From Microvirga arvi (GTDB lineage Bacteria > Pseudomonadota > Alphaproteobacteria > Rhizobiales > Beijerinckiaceae): 64,000 nt of DNA. Each line of letters opens with the position of its first letter. Within the stretch, counting starts at the first letter, position 1. The stretch covers positions 1-64,000 of the forward strand of contig NZ_JAFEMD010000014.1 in assembly GCF_016892765.1 (NCBI RefSeq). The letters are read 5' to 3'. The notes beneath the pieces were generated by a model. The model searched no databases, was not told where the DNA came from, and worked only from the letters and a program-made list of their open reading frames with translations. The position numbers and the translations under genes are program-made. Shown one piece after another: positions 1 through 7,804 of this stretch.

Positions 1-1907
1 AGCCGGTGGTACTTGGCTTGGTAGGCTGCGCCGATGGCGCACAGCCCCCCGACGATCCAGAGCAGAAGGAAGGCGGGATCGAAGGCTGTGCCGGGACGAG
101 AGCCCGCCGCGAGACCTTGCCGATAAAGCGGCCAGAGCGCCGCAAGCACGGCGAACGCCACCAGCAGCCTTAGTTGCGGCTGAAGCCGCTGGGTGCCGAA
201 CACGCGCTCGAGCGTCCGGGCCCATCGCCACGACAGGGTGACGAGCACCCGTTCGAAGATGCGCTGGCCCTTGAGGTGACGCACCAGGGGAGGGCCATTG
301 ATGCCCTTCTTCAGGTATCCCTGCAACAACCAGTACAGGATGACGCCGCCGGTGAGCGCGATCATGCTCATGAGCAACGGCTCGGTGAAGCCGTGCCACA
401 CGGCCAGGCTGTAGTAAGGGGTGTCCGGCCCCAGCACCGCCCGAACGGCGGTTGCGAGGAAGGGCTTGATGGTCAGCGCCGGGAGGATGCCGACGAGCAG
501 GCACGCCAGCACCAGGAACTCAATGGGGAAGCGCATCCAGTGCGGCGGCTCGTGCGGGATGCGCGGCAAGTCTTTCGCGGGCGGGCCGAAGAATACGCCG
601 TGAATGAAGCGCAGCGAATAGGCCACGCTGAAGGCGCTGAACAGCATGGCGAAGTACGGGAGGGAGTGATCGAGCAGGGAGTCGACGTGGAAGGCGGCCG
701 CCTCGGCAAAGAACATTTCCTTGGACAGGAAGCCGTTGAGCAGCGGCACGCCCGCCATGGCGGCCGCCGCGACCATCGCCAGGGTGGCGGTGATCGGCAT
801 GTATCGGAACAGGCCGCTCAGACGCCGGATGTCGCGGGTGCCGGACTCGTGGTCGATGATGCCGGCAGCCATGAACAGCGACGCCTTGAAGGTCGCGTGA
901 TTGATCGTGTGGAAGATGGCCGCCACGGCGGCGAGCGGGCTGCTGAGACCGAGCAGGAGCGTGATCAGGCCGAGATGGCTGATGGTGGAATAGGCCAGCA
1001 GACCCTTCAGGTCCTGCTGGAAGATGGCTGCGTAAGCCCCCAGGACCAGGGTGCAGAGGCCGGCCGTCACCACGATGTAGAACCACGCTTCCGTGCCTGA
1101 CAGCACGGGCCAGAGCAGGGTGAGCAGGAACACGCCGGCCTTCACCATGGTGGCCGAGTGGAGATAGGCCGAGACCGGCGTCGGCGCGGCCATGGCGTGC
1201 GGGAGCCAGAAGTGGAATGGGAACTGCGCACTCTTGGTCAGGGCACCGAGCAGGACCAGGATCAGGGCCGGCATGTAGAGGCTGCTGCTGCGGACCTTGT
1301 CACCCGATGACAGCACCCGGTCCAGATCGTAGCTGCCAACGATGTGGCCGATCAGCAGGACGCCGACAAGCAGGCATAGTCCGCCCGTGGCCGTGACCGT
1401 CAGGGCCATGCGTGCGCCGTCGCGGGCGCTGGCGTTATGGTGCCAGTAACCGATGAGGAGGAAGGAGAAGAGGCTGGTCAGCTCCCAGAAGAAGACCAGC
1501 TGGATCAGGTTGCCTGAGAGCACGATGCCCAACATGGCGCCCATGAAGGCAAGCAGGAACGCGAAGAAGCGCGGCACAGGATCGGCGGGCGACATGTAAT
1601 AGCGCGCATAGAGCGCCACTAGGAAGCCAATGCCTGTAACCAGCATGGCAAACAGCCAGGTGAACCCGTCCATGCGCAGGCCGAAGTTGAGGCCGAGGGT
1701 TGGCACCCACTCGATGTTTGTGCGCAGAACGCCGCCGCCGCGGTGAACGGTCGGATACTGGAGAGCCGTCAGGACGGTGGCGCAGAGGGCCACAGCTCCA
1801 GCGAGGAAAGCGGCGCCGTTCCTGGCGTCCTTGCGCAGGAAGGCGGCAACGAGACTCCCGATGAAAGGAAGGACGACGATGGCCAGGAGGGACATGCCAC
1901 TGGACAT
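1..1907 (-). CDS. mrpA: MrpA-type monovalent cation/H+ antiporter subunit A (partial, 3' end outside window)
   Basis: About 635 codons are present and the gene continues past base 1. The protein is a polytopic membrane protein of the NuoL/MrpA family, the large subunit of multi-subunit Na+(K+)/H+ antiporters. Visible family features are the conserved Glu segment ELTSLFSFLLIGYW, the proton-channel segment TKSAQFPFHFWLPHAM followed by PTPVSAYLHSATMVKAG, and the STISHLGL segment. The ATG at 1907 is chosen because GGAAGGAG lies about 11 bases upstream on the minus strand. The other Mrp subunits should lie downstream, to the left of the window. A NuoL or hydrogenase-4 subunit is the alternative, but the ELTSLFSFLLIGYW wording is closest to MrpA as I know it. 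Confidence 0.85.
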   Translation of the reverse strand, partial: MSSGMSLLAIVVLPFIGSLVAAFLRKDARNGAAFLAGAVALCATVLTALQYPTVHRGGGVLRTNIEWVPTLGLNFGLRMDGFTWLFAMLVTGIGFLVALYARYYMSPADPVPRFFAFLLAFMGAMLGIVLSGNLIQLVFFWELTSLFSFLLIGYWHHNASARDGARMALTVTATGGLCLLVGVLLIGHIVGSYDLDRVLSSGDKVRSSSLYMPALILVLLGALTKSAQFPFHFWLPHAMAAPTPVSAYLHSATMVKAGVFLLTLLWPVLSGTEAWFYIVVTAGLCTLVLGAYAAIFQQDLKGLLAYSTISHLGLITLLLGLSSPLAAVAAIFHTINHATFKASLFMAAGIIDHESGTRDIRRLSGLFRYMPITATLAMVAAAAMAGVPLLNGFLSKEMFFAEAAAFHVDSLLDHSLPYFAMLFSAFSVAYSLRFIHGVFFGPPAKDLPRIPHEPPHWMRFPIEFLVLACLLVGILPALTIKPFLATAVRAVLGPDTPYYSLAVWHGFTEPLLMSMIALTGGVILYWLLQGYLKKGINGPPLVRHLKGQRIFERVLVTLSWRWARTLERVFGTQRLQPQLRLLVAFAVLAALWPLYRQGLAAGSRPGTAFDPAFLLLWIVGGLCAIGAAYQAKYHR

Positions 1908-1958
1908 GGATTGAGCTATCTCCTTCCGGGTGGGAGCGCGAGCAAAACTCCGAAATTG

Positions 1959-1972
1959 GGGCGATATCGCCC
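1959..1972. promoter_or_regulatory. 14-bp perfect palindrome upstream of mrpA
   Basis: GGGCGATATCGCCC is a perfect palindrome about 50 bases upstream of the mrpA start, flanked by TTG on the left and CAA on the right. It could be an operator for the antiporter operon. No regulator gene adjoins it here, so the role is only inferred from symmetry and position. The rest of 1908-2140 holds nothing I recognise. Confidence 0.3.
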
Positions 1973-2140
1973 AATATGGTTGACATGAAGCCAGGCTGCA
2001 AGGTCATGGCGTCATAGTGGGGTAGTTCGCGCCAGGCTAGAGCCCGATACGGGCGGGAGTGCGGCCACCGGTCTCCGACCAAAACGCCAGCCGCAGAGGG
2101 ACCTTTCCGCCGGAGTAATGCCACTCGATGCATCCGCCGA

Positions 2141-2812
2141 TCAGAGATCGAGCTCGGCCCGCGTGCGCCCGGGCCTCGGCCGATAGCGCGGCAGAGACCA
2201 GTCCCACCGCAGCGCGGCAGCTCGGATTGCGAGGGCGGCCAGGAAGCCGCCGGCAAGCGCGAGTTCTCGCGTGATCCCGGCGAGCGCCAACGCAACAAAA
2301 ATTGCTGCACCGCCGAGCGCCGCCGACACATAGATCTCGCGGCTGAGGATAACCGGACTTTCACCGCCCAGCACGTCTCTGACGATGCCGCCGAAGGTCG
2401 CCGTGATCACGCCCATCGCAACGGCAACGATGGGTCCGGCTTCTGCAAGCAGCGCCTTCTCGGCGCCGGTCACTGCGAACAAGGCCATGCCGACGGCATC
2501 GCACCACAGAAGGAGCTTGAGCCGGGATTGCGGAATGTGGGCGAGGAAGAACGCCATGCAGGAGACCAGCACGCAGGTGACCAGATAGGCGGGCTCCCGC
2601 ACCCAGAAGACCGGAAGCGCGTCGATGAGCGTGTCCCTGATCGTTCCGCCGCCGATTCCGGTCGCCGTGCCGAGCAGCACGAAGCCGACCAGATCCATTT
2701 CTTTGCGCGAGGCGACCAGCGCCCCGGTTGTCGCGAAGACGACGATCCCGAACCAGTCGAGGAGGGCGGCAAACGTGTCGAACATCGGGTATAGTTCCAT
2801 CATGAGCTTCAT
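2141..2812 (-). CDS. UPF0126/TRIC-family membrane protein, probable glycine transporter
   Basis: This 223-residue inner-membrane protein has two homologous three-helix UPF0126 halves. The first runs roughly from residue 10 to 90 with the signature GTATGIGGGTIRD. The second runs roughly from 95 to 180 with GVITATFGGIVRDVLGG. This family (YadS/YicG type) has structural kinship with trimeric intracellular cation channels, and family databases associate it with glycine transport. The tandem glycine riboswitch upstream on the same strand supports a glycine-related role. The ATG overlaps the stop of a preceding 68-codon frame in a TGATG arrangement, suggesting translational coupling. The transported substrate is inferred from the riboswitch, not from catalytic residues. 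Confidence 0.85.
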   Translation of the reverse strand: MKLMMELYPMFDTFAALLDWFGIVVFATTGALVASRKEMDLVGFVLLGTATGIGGGTIRDTLIDALPVFWVREPAYLVTCVLVSCMAFFLAHIPQSRLKLLLWCDAVGMALFAVTGAEKALLAEAGPIVAVAMGVITATFGGIVRDVLGGESPVILSREIYVSAALGGAAIFVALALAGITRELALAGGFLAALAIRAAALRWDWSLPRYRPRPGRTRAELDL

Positions 2813-3018
2813 CAGAATAAGTAGGTGGGGCCGGGAGGGGCATAGGCCTCCCGGAGCGGGATATCGGCTGGCGCCTCGATGCCCGGCTTGAACGCCTCAA
2901 GGGTTGCACCTTCTCCGGGAGCGCTGCGCTCGCTTGTGTAGGCATCGATCGGGATCAGCTTTAAGCTAGCGGGGCCCGCTTGATGACGGCGGGAGGCAAA
3001 TGAATTTGCTCGGCGCAC
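2812..3018 (-). CDS. small hypothetical protein between glycine riboswitch and UPF0126 gene
   Basis: This 68-codon frame ends in TGATG, its stop overlapping the start of the UPF0126 gene. The product is Pro/Glu/Ala-rich with no membrane segment or motif that I recognise, and ends PPGPTYLF. It lies inside the long leader downstream of the riboswitch. It may be a real small protein, or simply an open frame whose translation couples to the transporter gene. I found no convincing ribosome site in front of it. Confidence 0.35.
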   Translation of the reverse strand: MRRANSFASRRHQAGPASLKLIPIDAYTSERSAPGEGATLEAFKPGIEAPADIPLREAYAPPGPTYLF

Positions 3019-3180
3019 GGCCGTACGCGATCAATCATGCTAAAAAGGAGCCGTGATTGCTCCGGCATCACGCGACGCACGAAGCGTCAGGTCATGAAGC
3101 GTGTCGCGGAGACAGTCGATTGCCCTGCGGGGACGGGTCGCAGCGCGTGTCAGCCGCTCAGGCGCGACCGAATCTGGCGC

Positions 3181-3210
3181 AAAAAATCATTCGCCCGCAG
3201 TTGTGGCGAA
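3181..3210 (-). terminator. candidate intrinsic terminator in the riboswitch leader
   Basis: On the minus strand TTCGCC, a 9-base loop and GGCGAA form a short stem, followed after two bases by GATTTTTT. It lies about 85 bases downstream of the second glycine aptamer and before the 68-codon frame, so it could be the element through which the riboswitch controls read-through. The stem is only six base pairs, so the call is tentative. Confidence 0.4.
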
Positions 3211-3256
3211 GGGGGCGCGTCATGGCTCGTATGTGTTCGGGCAAGGGCATTCGTCA

Positions 3257-3296
3257 GGCTCCGTCATGGTCCGCAGGCGATCCTGCGGAAGGAGCC
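3257..3296 (-). promoter_or_regulatory. stem-loop directly after the glycine riboswitch
   Basis: On the minus strand GGCTCC and GGAGCC enclose CCGCAGG, a tetraloop ATCG and CCTGCGG, giving a 6-bp outer and 7-bp inner stem. The left arm directly adjoins the 3' strand of the second aptamer, so ligand binding could affect whether it forms. This makes it a plausible part of the expression platform. No T-run follows, so it is not itself a classical terminator. Confidence 0.5.
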
Positions 3297-3480
3297 CCCT
3301 CTGTCATTGGCCTGAGAGTTTCGTCGGGATGCGAGTGCAGCCGCGACTTTCACCATGGGCGGGAGCAGGATGCTCCACTTTTCAGAGTGTTGGGCAACGA
3401 AGCGGTCCTGGGTGCCTGAGAGTTTCCGGGGCAGTTGCTCCTTCGGCGGCCAGCGTGCTGGCTCTCTCCCGCTCATTGCT
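3296..3480 (-). promoter_or_regulatory. tandem glycine riboswitch
   Basis: Read on the minus strand, the first aptamer shows GGGAGAGAGCC, GCCGAAGGAGCAA and GGAAACTCTCAGGCA followed by CAGGACCG, all hallmarks of the glycine aptamer. A linker with ACACTCTGAAAAG leads to a second aptamer closing with GAAACTCTCAGGCC and ATGACAGAGGGGG. The second aptamer has CCATGGTGAAAG where the usual GCCGAAGG-like core is expected, so it is divergent. The element faces the 68-codon frame and the UPF0126 gene. It begins only about 10 bases after the stop of the truncated L,D-transpeptidase gene, so its promoter must lie within that remnant unless the two are co-transcribed. Confidence 0.88.
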
Positions 3481-3489
3481 AAGGTCAAT

Positions 3490-3867
3490 CTACCGTGGTT
3501 TGCGGCAGAATTGTGTTGTTCGGGTGTAGGGTAAAACTCCTTTGGACGATCCAGACGGCACCGTTCGGTCTTCGGCGTCGGCATCCAGCACCGTGACGCT
3601 CGTGCCGATTGGTATCCGGCGGTGCAAGTCGACAATATCCTGGTTGAACAGGCGGATGCATCCGCTGGAGATCGAGCGGCCGATGGTGTCGGGCTCGTTC
3701 GTGCCGTGGATGCGGTAGAGCGTATCACGGCCCTCGCGGTGGAGGTGAAGCGCCCGGGCGCCGAGCGGATTTTTGAGGCCGCCCTCCACTCCGCTCGCGT
3801 ACGCGCCGTAGCGCTCCGGCTCGAACCTGATCCATGTTGGGCGTGTTTCAGCAGGGAAGCGATGCAC
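3490..3867 (-). pseudogene. truncated L,D-transpeptidase (YkuD domain)
   Basis: The frame begins with GTG and encodes about 125 residues. They carry the YkuD catalytic signature: IHGTNEP followed by SSGCIRLFNQDI, with the conserved His, the Ser-Gly-Cys nucleophile and Arg. Before it stands PTWIRFEPERYG and NPLGARALHL, typical of the ErfK/YbiS class that cross-links peptidoglycan in the periplasm. The N-terminal beta strands and any signal peptide are missing, and family members are usually longer. The frame is open upstream but runs into the end of the dehydratase gene. I read it as a 5'-truncated remnant. A short cytoplasmic protein is possible but could not reach its substrate. Confidence 0.65.
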
Positions 3868-3883
3868 AAGGCCGCGCCTCTTG

Positions 3884-4822
3884 TTACTTTCCCCATTGGA
3901 GGACGGCTGGGTTGAGGCGTGTGGCGATTTCGATGAGGCCCTGTCGCGTGGCCGGATGCAGCGGCTGCAGCGGATGGCGCACCGCCTCCGAGCCGATCAC
4001 TCCGCCCTCCTTCATCAGCACCTTGGCCGCGTGCAGACCGCACTGCCGGTTCTCGTAGTTGATCAGCGGCAGCCAGCGCTCGTAGGCGGCCGCCGCCGCC
4101 GCGCGATCGCCGGCCACATACGGATCGAGGATCTGGCGGATGCCGTCGGGATAAGCCCCTCCCGTCATGGCGCCCGTGGCGCCCGCATCCAGATCCGCCA
4201 TCAGCGTGATCGCCTCCTCGCCGTCCCACGGCCCCTCAATCGCCTCACCGCCCAGGGCGATCAGGTCGCGCAGCTTCGTTGCCGTGCCCGCCACCTCGAT
4301 CTTGAAGTAGGCCACGTTGGCAATCTCCTTGGCCATGCGGGCCAGGAATGGCGCCGAGAGCGACGTGCCGGCCATGGGCGCATCCTGGATCATGATCGGG
4401 ATGGTGATGGCCTCCGAGACCCGGCGGAAGAAGTCGTAGATCCCTGCCTCGGACACCCGCAGGGTCGCGCCGAAGAACGGCGGCATGATCATGACCATGG
4501 CCGCCCCGGCGGCTTCGGCCCGCTGGCTGCGTGCGGCGCAGATTTCGGTCGAGACATGGCTGGTGGTAACGATGACCGGCACGCGGCCGGCCACATGCTC
4601 GAGCACGGTGGTCATCACCGCCTCGCGCTCCTCGTCGGTGAGCAGGAACTGCTCGGAGAAGTTGGCCAGGATGCACAGGCCGTGGGAGCCGGCCTCGATC
4701 ATGAAGTCGATGGCGCGCTTTTGCCCCTCCAGGTCGAGCCGGCCGTCATCCTGGAAGATAGTCGGCGCCACCGGGAACACACCGCGATAGGGGCGCGCAG
4801 AACTCGGGCCAGACAAAGACAT
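3884..4822 (-). CDS. DapA-family 2-keto-3-deoxy-L-arabinonate dehydratase (probable)
   Basis: This 312-residue (beta/alpha)8 aldolase-type enzyme belongs to the dihydrodipicolinate synthase/NAL family. The Schiff-base lysine is probably Lys174 in AYFKIEVAG. An N-terminal ANFSEQF stretch replaces the GTTGE of DapA. In the oxidative arabinose pathway such an enzyme converts L-2-keto-3-deoxyarabinonate to alpha-ketoglutarate semialdehyde. Its gene lies 33 bases downstream of the arabinonate dehydratase, apparently in one operon, which is the main support for that role. The ATG at 4822 is preceded by AAAGGAGATGCC, an ideal ribosome site. A related sugar-acid aldolase or dehydratase remains possible. 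Codons around residue 200 recur almost exactly at 55345-55433. Confidence 0.8.
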   Translation of the reverse strand: MSLSGPSSARPYRGVFPVAPTIFQDDGRLDLEGQKRAIDFMIEAGSHGLCILANFSEQFLLTDEEREAVMTTVLEHVAGRVPVIVTTSHVSTEICAARSQRAEAAGAAMVMIMPPFFGATLRVSEAGIYDFFRRVSEAITIPIMIQDAPMAGTSLSAPFLARMAKEIANVAYFKIEVAGTATKLRDLIALGGEAIEGPWDGEEAITLMADLDAGATGAMTGGAYPDGIRQILDPYVAGDRAAAAAAYERWLPLINYENRQCGLHAAKVLMKEGGVIGSEAVRHPLQPLHPATRQGLIEIATRLNPAVLQWGK

Positions 4823-4855
4823 GGCATCTCCTTTCAATATCTTTAAGTACCGTGA

Positions 4856-6589
4856 TCAGTGATTGTCTCGCGGAACGGGCGAACCCGTGCGTCCGACGAG
4901 AAAGTCCAGATCGACACCTTTATCGGCTTGCATAACATGGTCGATATAGAGCTTTGCATAGCCGCGCGTCGCATGCGGTGCAGGTGGCACCCAGGCGGCG
5001 CGCCGGCGCTCCATCTCCTCGGCCTCCACGTGAAGATGCAGGCTGCGGGCTGTCACATCAAGGGTGATGAGGTCGCCGTTCTGCACAAGCGCCAGCGGCC
5101 CGCCGGCGGCCGCCTCGGGCGCCACGTGCAGCACCACGGTGCCGTAGGCGGTTCCGGACATGCGTGCGTCCGAGATGCGGATCATGTCGCGAACCCCCTT
5201 CTTGAGCAGCTTCTGCGGTAGGGGCATGTTGCCTACTTCCGCCATGCCCGGATAGCCCTTGGGACCGCAGTTTTTCAGCACCATGATGCAGGTCTCGTCG
5301 ATATCGAGATCCTCGTCGTCGATGCTGTGGTGCAGATCCTCGATGGTCTCGAATACGACCGCCCGGCCGGTGTGCTGCATGAGTTCAGGCGAGGCAGCGG
5401 ACGGCTTGATCACCGCGCCGTTCGGCGCAAGGTTTCCTTTGAGGATCGCGATGCCGGCCTCCGGCTTGAACGGCTCCTCGAACGTGGTGATCACCTCCCG
5501 GTTCCAGCACGGAGCATCCTTCACGTTCTCCCAGATCGGCTTGCCGTTGATCGTAAGCGCATCCTTGTGCAGCAATCCGCGTTCGCCGAGGGTGCGCAGC
5601 ACGACAGGCAGGCCGCCGGCATAGTAGAAATCCTCCATCAGGAAGCGGCCGGAGGGCATGAGATCGACCAGGCAGTGGATGTCGCGCCCGAGCCTGTCGA
5701 AATCGTCGAGGGTCAGGTCGATCCCGCACCGTCCGGCGATGGCGAGGAGATGCACAACGGCATTGGTCGAGCCGCCGATGGCGGCGAGCGTGCGGATCGC
5801 GTTCTCGAAGGCCTGACGCGTCATGATCTTCGAGAGCACGAGGTCTTCATGAACCATGTCGACGATGCGCCGTCCGGCCATGCGGGCGAGATGGTTGCGC
5901 CGCGCGTCGCTTGCGGGAATCGCCGCGTTTTCCGGCAGGCCGACGCCGAGCGCCTCGACCATGGAGGCCATCGTGGAGCCGGTGCCCATGGTCATGCAGT
6001 GGCCGGCCGAGCGGTTCATGCCGCCTTCCGCCTCGTGGAATTCCTGCAGCGTCACCTCGCCAGCGCGCAGCTGCTCGCTCATGGAGATGATGTTGGTGCC
6101 TGACCCGATATATTTACCGCGATAGACGCCGCGCAGCTGCGGCCCGCCCGACACGCCGATCGTTGGCAGATCGGCCGAGGCCGCGCCCATGAGCAGGGCA
6201 GGGGTGGTCTTGTCGCAGCCCATCAGCAGCACGACGCCGTCGAGCGGATGGGCACGGATGGCTTCCTCCACGTCCATGGCAGCCAAGTTGCGAAACAGCA
6301 TGGCGGTGGGGCGCATGGTCACCTCGCCGAGCGAGGAGACGGGAAACTCGAGCGGAAAGCCGCCGGCATCAAGCACGCCGTACTTCACGTGCTCGGCGAT
6401 GGTGCGAAAATGGGCGTTGCAGGGGGTCAGCTCGGACCAAGTGTTGCAGATGCCGATGACCGGCCGGCCCTCGAACTGGTCCTGGGGGAAGCCGCTGTTC
6501 TTGAGAAACGAGCGGTAATAGAATCCCATCTTGTCCTGCCGACCAAACCAGGCTTGGCTGCGCAACCCACGCTTCTTGTCTTCGCTCAT
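4856..6589 (-). CDS. IlvD/Edd-family L-arabinonate dehydratase
   Basis: This 577-residue iron-sulfur dehydratase converts L-arabinonate to 2-keto-3-deoxyarabinonate. Cys57 (TPCNAH), Cys125 (MGCDKTTP) and Cys198 (AGHCMTMGTGST) match the three cluster ligands of the sugar-acid dehydratase branch. ISDARMSGTAYG carries the catalytic serine region, and LPTIGVSGGPQLRG is typical of the arabinonate/xylonate group. Length agrees with rhizobial arabinonate dehydratases. The ATG at 6589 was chosen because GAGAAGAG precedes it; an upstream in-frame start would add 11 atypical residues. The divergent neighbour is a pentose-type ABC importer, fitting sugar uptake and oxidation. Xylonate or fuconate could be alternative substrates. 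Confidence 0.85.
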   Translation of the reverse strand: MSEDKKRGLRSQAWFGRQDKMGFYYRSFLKNSGFPQDQFEGRPVIGICNTWSELTPCNAHFRTIAEHVKYGVLDAGGFPLEFPVSSLGEVTMRPTAMLFRNLAAMDVEEAIRAHPLDGVVLLMGCDKTTPALLMGAASADLPTIGVSGGPQLRGVYRGKYIGSGTNIISMSEQLRAGEVTLQEFHEAEGGMNRSAGHCMTMGTGSTMASMVEALGVGLPENAAIPASDARRNHLARMAGRRIVDMVHEDLVLSKIMTRQAFENAIRTLAAIGGSTNAVVHLLAIAGRCGIDLTLDDFDRLGRDIHCLVDLMPSGRFLMEDFYYAGGLPVVLRTLGERGLLHKDALTINGKPIWENVKDAPCWNREVITTFEEPFKPEAGIAILKGNLAPNGAVIKPSAASPELMQHTGRAVVFETIEDLHHSIDDEDLDIDETCIMVLKNCGPKGYPGMAEVGNMPLPQKLLKKGVRDMIRISDARMSGTAYGTVVLHVAPEAAAGGPLALVQNGDLITLDVTARSLHLHVEAEEMERRRAAWVPPAPHATRGYAKLYIDHVMQADKGVDLDFLVGRTGSPVPRDNH

Positions 6590-6675
6590 CTCTTCTCGCC
6601 TCTGAAATGGGGCGCTCGCCAAAAGGGCCTAAACCACGACTTTGGTTGAATATGCGCTCGCCTTGATTCATATAA

Positions 6676-6683
6676 TAGTACTA
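6676..6683. promoter_or_regulatory. TAGTANTA site between the dehydratase operon and ytfQ
   Basis: TAGTACTA is a perfect 8-bp palindrome in the 154-bp divergent region between the arabinonate dehydratase gene and the ytfQ-like gene. The wider ATTAGTACTAT (minus strand) matches ATTAGTATTAT upstream of chvE in 10 of 11 bases. The GntR regulator encoded between the two importers is the obvious candidate ligand. Function is inferred from recurrence only. Confidence 0.4.
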
Positions 6684-6743
6684 ATAGTCGGCTGTTAAGG
6701 CTGCTAAAGTCGAAGAGCAACGAAAATCTTAGGGAGAAAACGC

Positions 6744-7706
6744 ATGAAGGCACGTCATCTTCTGACGACGATCGGCATGGCCGCACTGATGCTGTCCTCC
6801 GGTGCCGCCTACGCCCAGAACAAAATGACCATCGGCTTTTCTCAGGTCGGCTCGGAATCCGGCTGGCGCGCCGCCGAAACAAAGGTCTCCAAGATCGAAG
6901 CCGAGAAGCGGGGAGTGGATTTGAAGATCTCCGATGCTCAGCAGAAGCAGGAGAACCAGATCCGCGCCGTCAGGTCCTTCATCGCGCAGGGCGTCGACGC
7001 CATCTTCATTGCGCCGGTCGTGTCCACCGGCTGGGATTCCGTTCTCAAGGAAGCAAAGGACGCCAAGATCCCGGTCGTCCTGCTCGACCGCTCCATCGAG
7101 ACGAAGGATGATTCGCTCTATCTCACGGCTGTGACCTCCGACACTGTTTACGAGGGCAAGGTTGCCGGCGAGTGGCTGGCAAAGGAAACCGGCGGCAAGT
7201 GCAATGTGGTCGAGCTGCAGGGAACCGTCGGCTCCAGCCCGGCGATCAACCGCAAGAAGGGCTTCGATCAGGTCGTTGCCGCCAATCCCGGCATGAAGAT
7301 CGTGCGCACGCAATCCGGCGACTTCACCCGCACCAAGGGCAAGGAAGTCATGGAAAGCTTCATCAAGGCCGAGGGTGGCGGCAAGAACATCTGCGCCGTC
7401 TATGCACATAACGATGACATGGCAATCGGCGCTATCCAAGCCATCAAGGAAGCAGGTCTGAAGCCCGGAAAGGACATCAAGATCGTCTCCATCGATGCCG
7501 TGCCTGATATCTTCAAGGCCATGGCGGATGGCGAGGCCAATGTGACGGTCGAGCTGACTCCCAACATGGCAGGTCCTGCACTGGATGCTCTCGCCGCCTT
7601 CAAGAAGGACGGCAAGCAGCCTCCGAAATGGATCCAGACGGAGTCCAAGGTTTATACCCCCGAGACCGCGAAGGCTGAGTACGATAAGCGCAAGGATCTC
7701 TACTGA
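6744..7706 (+). CDS. ytfQ: YtfQ-like sugar ABC transporter substrate-binding protein
   Basis: This 320-residue periplasmic protein of the ribose/galactofuranose-binding class (Peripla_BP_4) starts with a signal peptide ending around GAAYA. It has IGFSQVGSESGWR, VELQGTVGSSPAINRKKGF and AHNDDMAIGAIQAIKEAG, all close to the YtfQ pattern, including the hinge-region Asp-Asp-Met. AGGGAGA precedes the ATG. It leads an operon with an ATPase and two permeases. E. coli YtfQ binds galactofuranose. Here the divergent arabinonate genes suggest L-arabinose or another furanose pentose as ligand, which is inference. Confidence 0.9.
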   Translation: MKARHLLTTIGMAALMLSSGAAYAQNKMTIGFSQVGSESGWRAAETKVSKIEAEKRGVDLKISDAQQKQENQIRAVRSFIAQGVDAIFIAPVVSTGWDSVLKEAKDAKIPVVLLDRSIETKDDSLYLTAVTSDTVYEGKVAGEWLAKETGGKCNVVELQGTVGSSPAINRKKGFDQVVAANPGMKIVRTQSGDFTRTKGKEVMESFIKAEGGGKNICAVYAHNDDMAIGAIQAIKEAGLKPGKDIKIVSIDAVPDIFKAMADGEANVTVELTPNMAGPALDALAAFKKDGKQPPKWIQTESKVYTPETAKAEYDKRKDLY

Positions 7707-7724
7707 GACCGTAGAGCTGAAAAG

Positions 7725-7751
7725 GGCAGCAGGCGGGTTCCGCCTGCTGCC
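7725..7751 (+). other. intergenic stem-loop after ytfQ
   Basis: GGCAGCAGGCGG, loop GTT and CCGCCTGCTGCC form a perfect 12-bp hairpin 19 bases after the stop. No T-run follows, so read-through is expected. Such hairpins protect the 5' message and let the binding protein be made in excess over the membrane parts. Confidence 0.75.
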
Positions 7752-7804
7752 TCTGATAACCCGCTGGGATCCGGCGGTTTTGCGCATGGGCCGGCGAGGG
7801 CAGG

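Noticed and set aside
174-1100. Long open frame on the plus strand opposite mrpA
   Set aside because: The minus strand encodes a clear antiporter through the same bases; the plus frame gives Gln/Glu/Arg-rich sequence without motifs, an effect of high GC.
3264-4229. 321-codon minus-strand frame overlapping the L,D-transpeptidase and the riboswitch
   Set aside because: Different frame from both recognisable proteins, low-complexity, and crosses a structured RNA.
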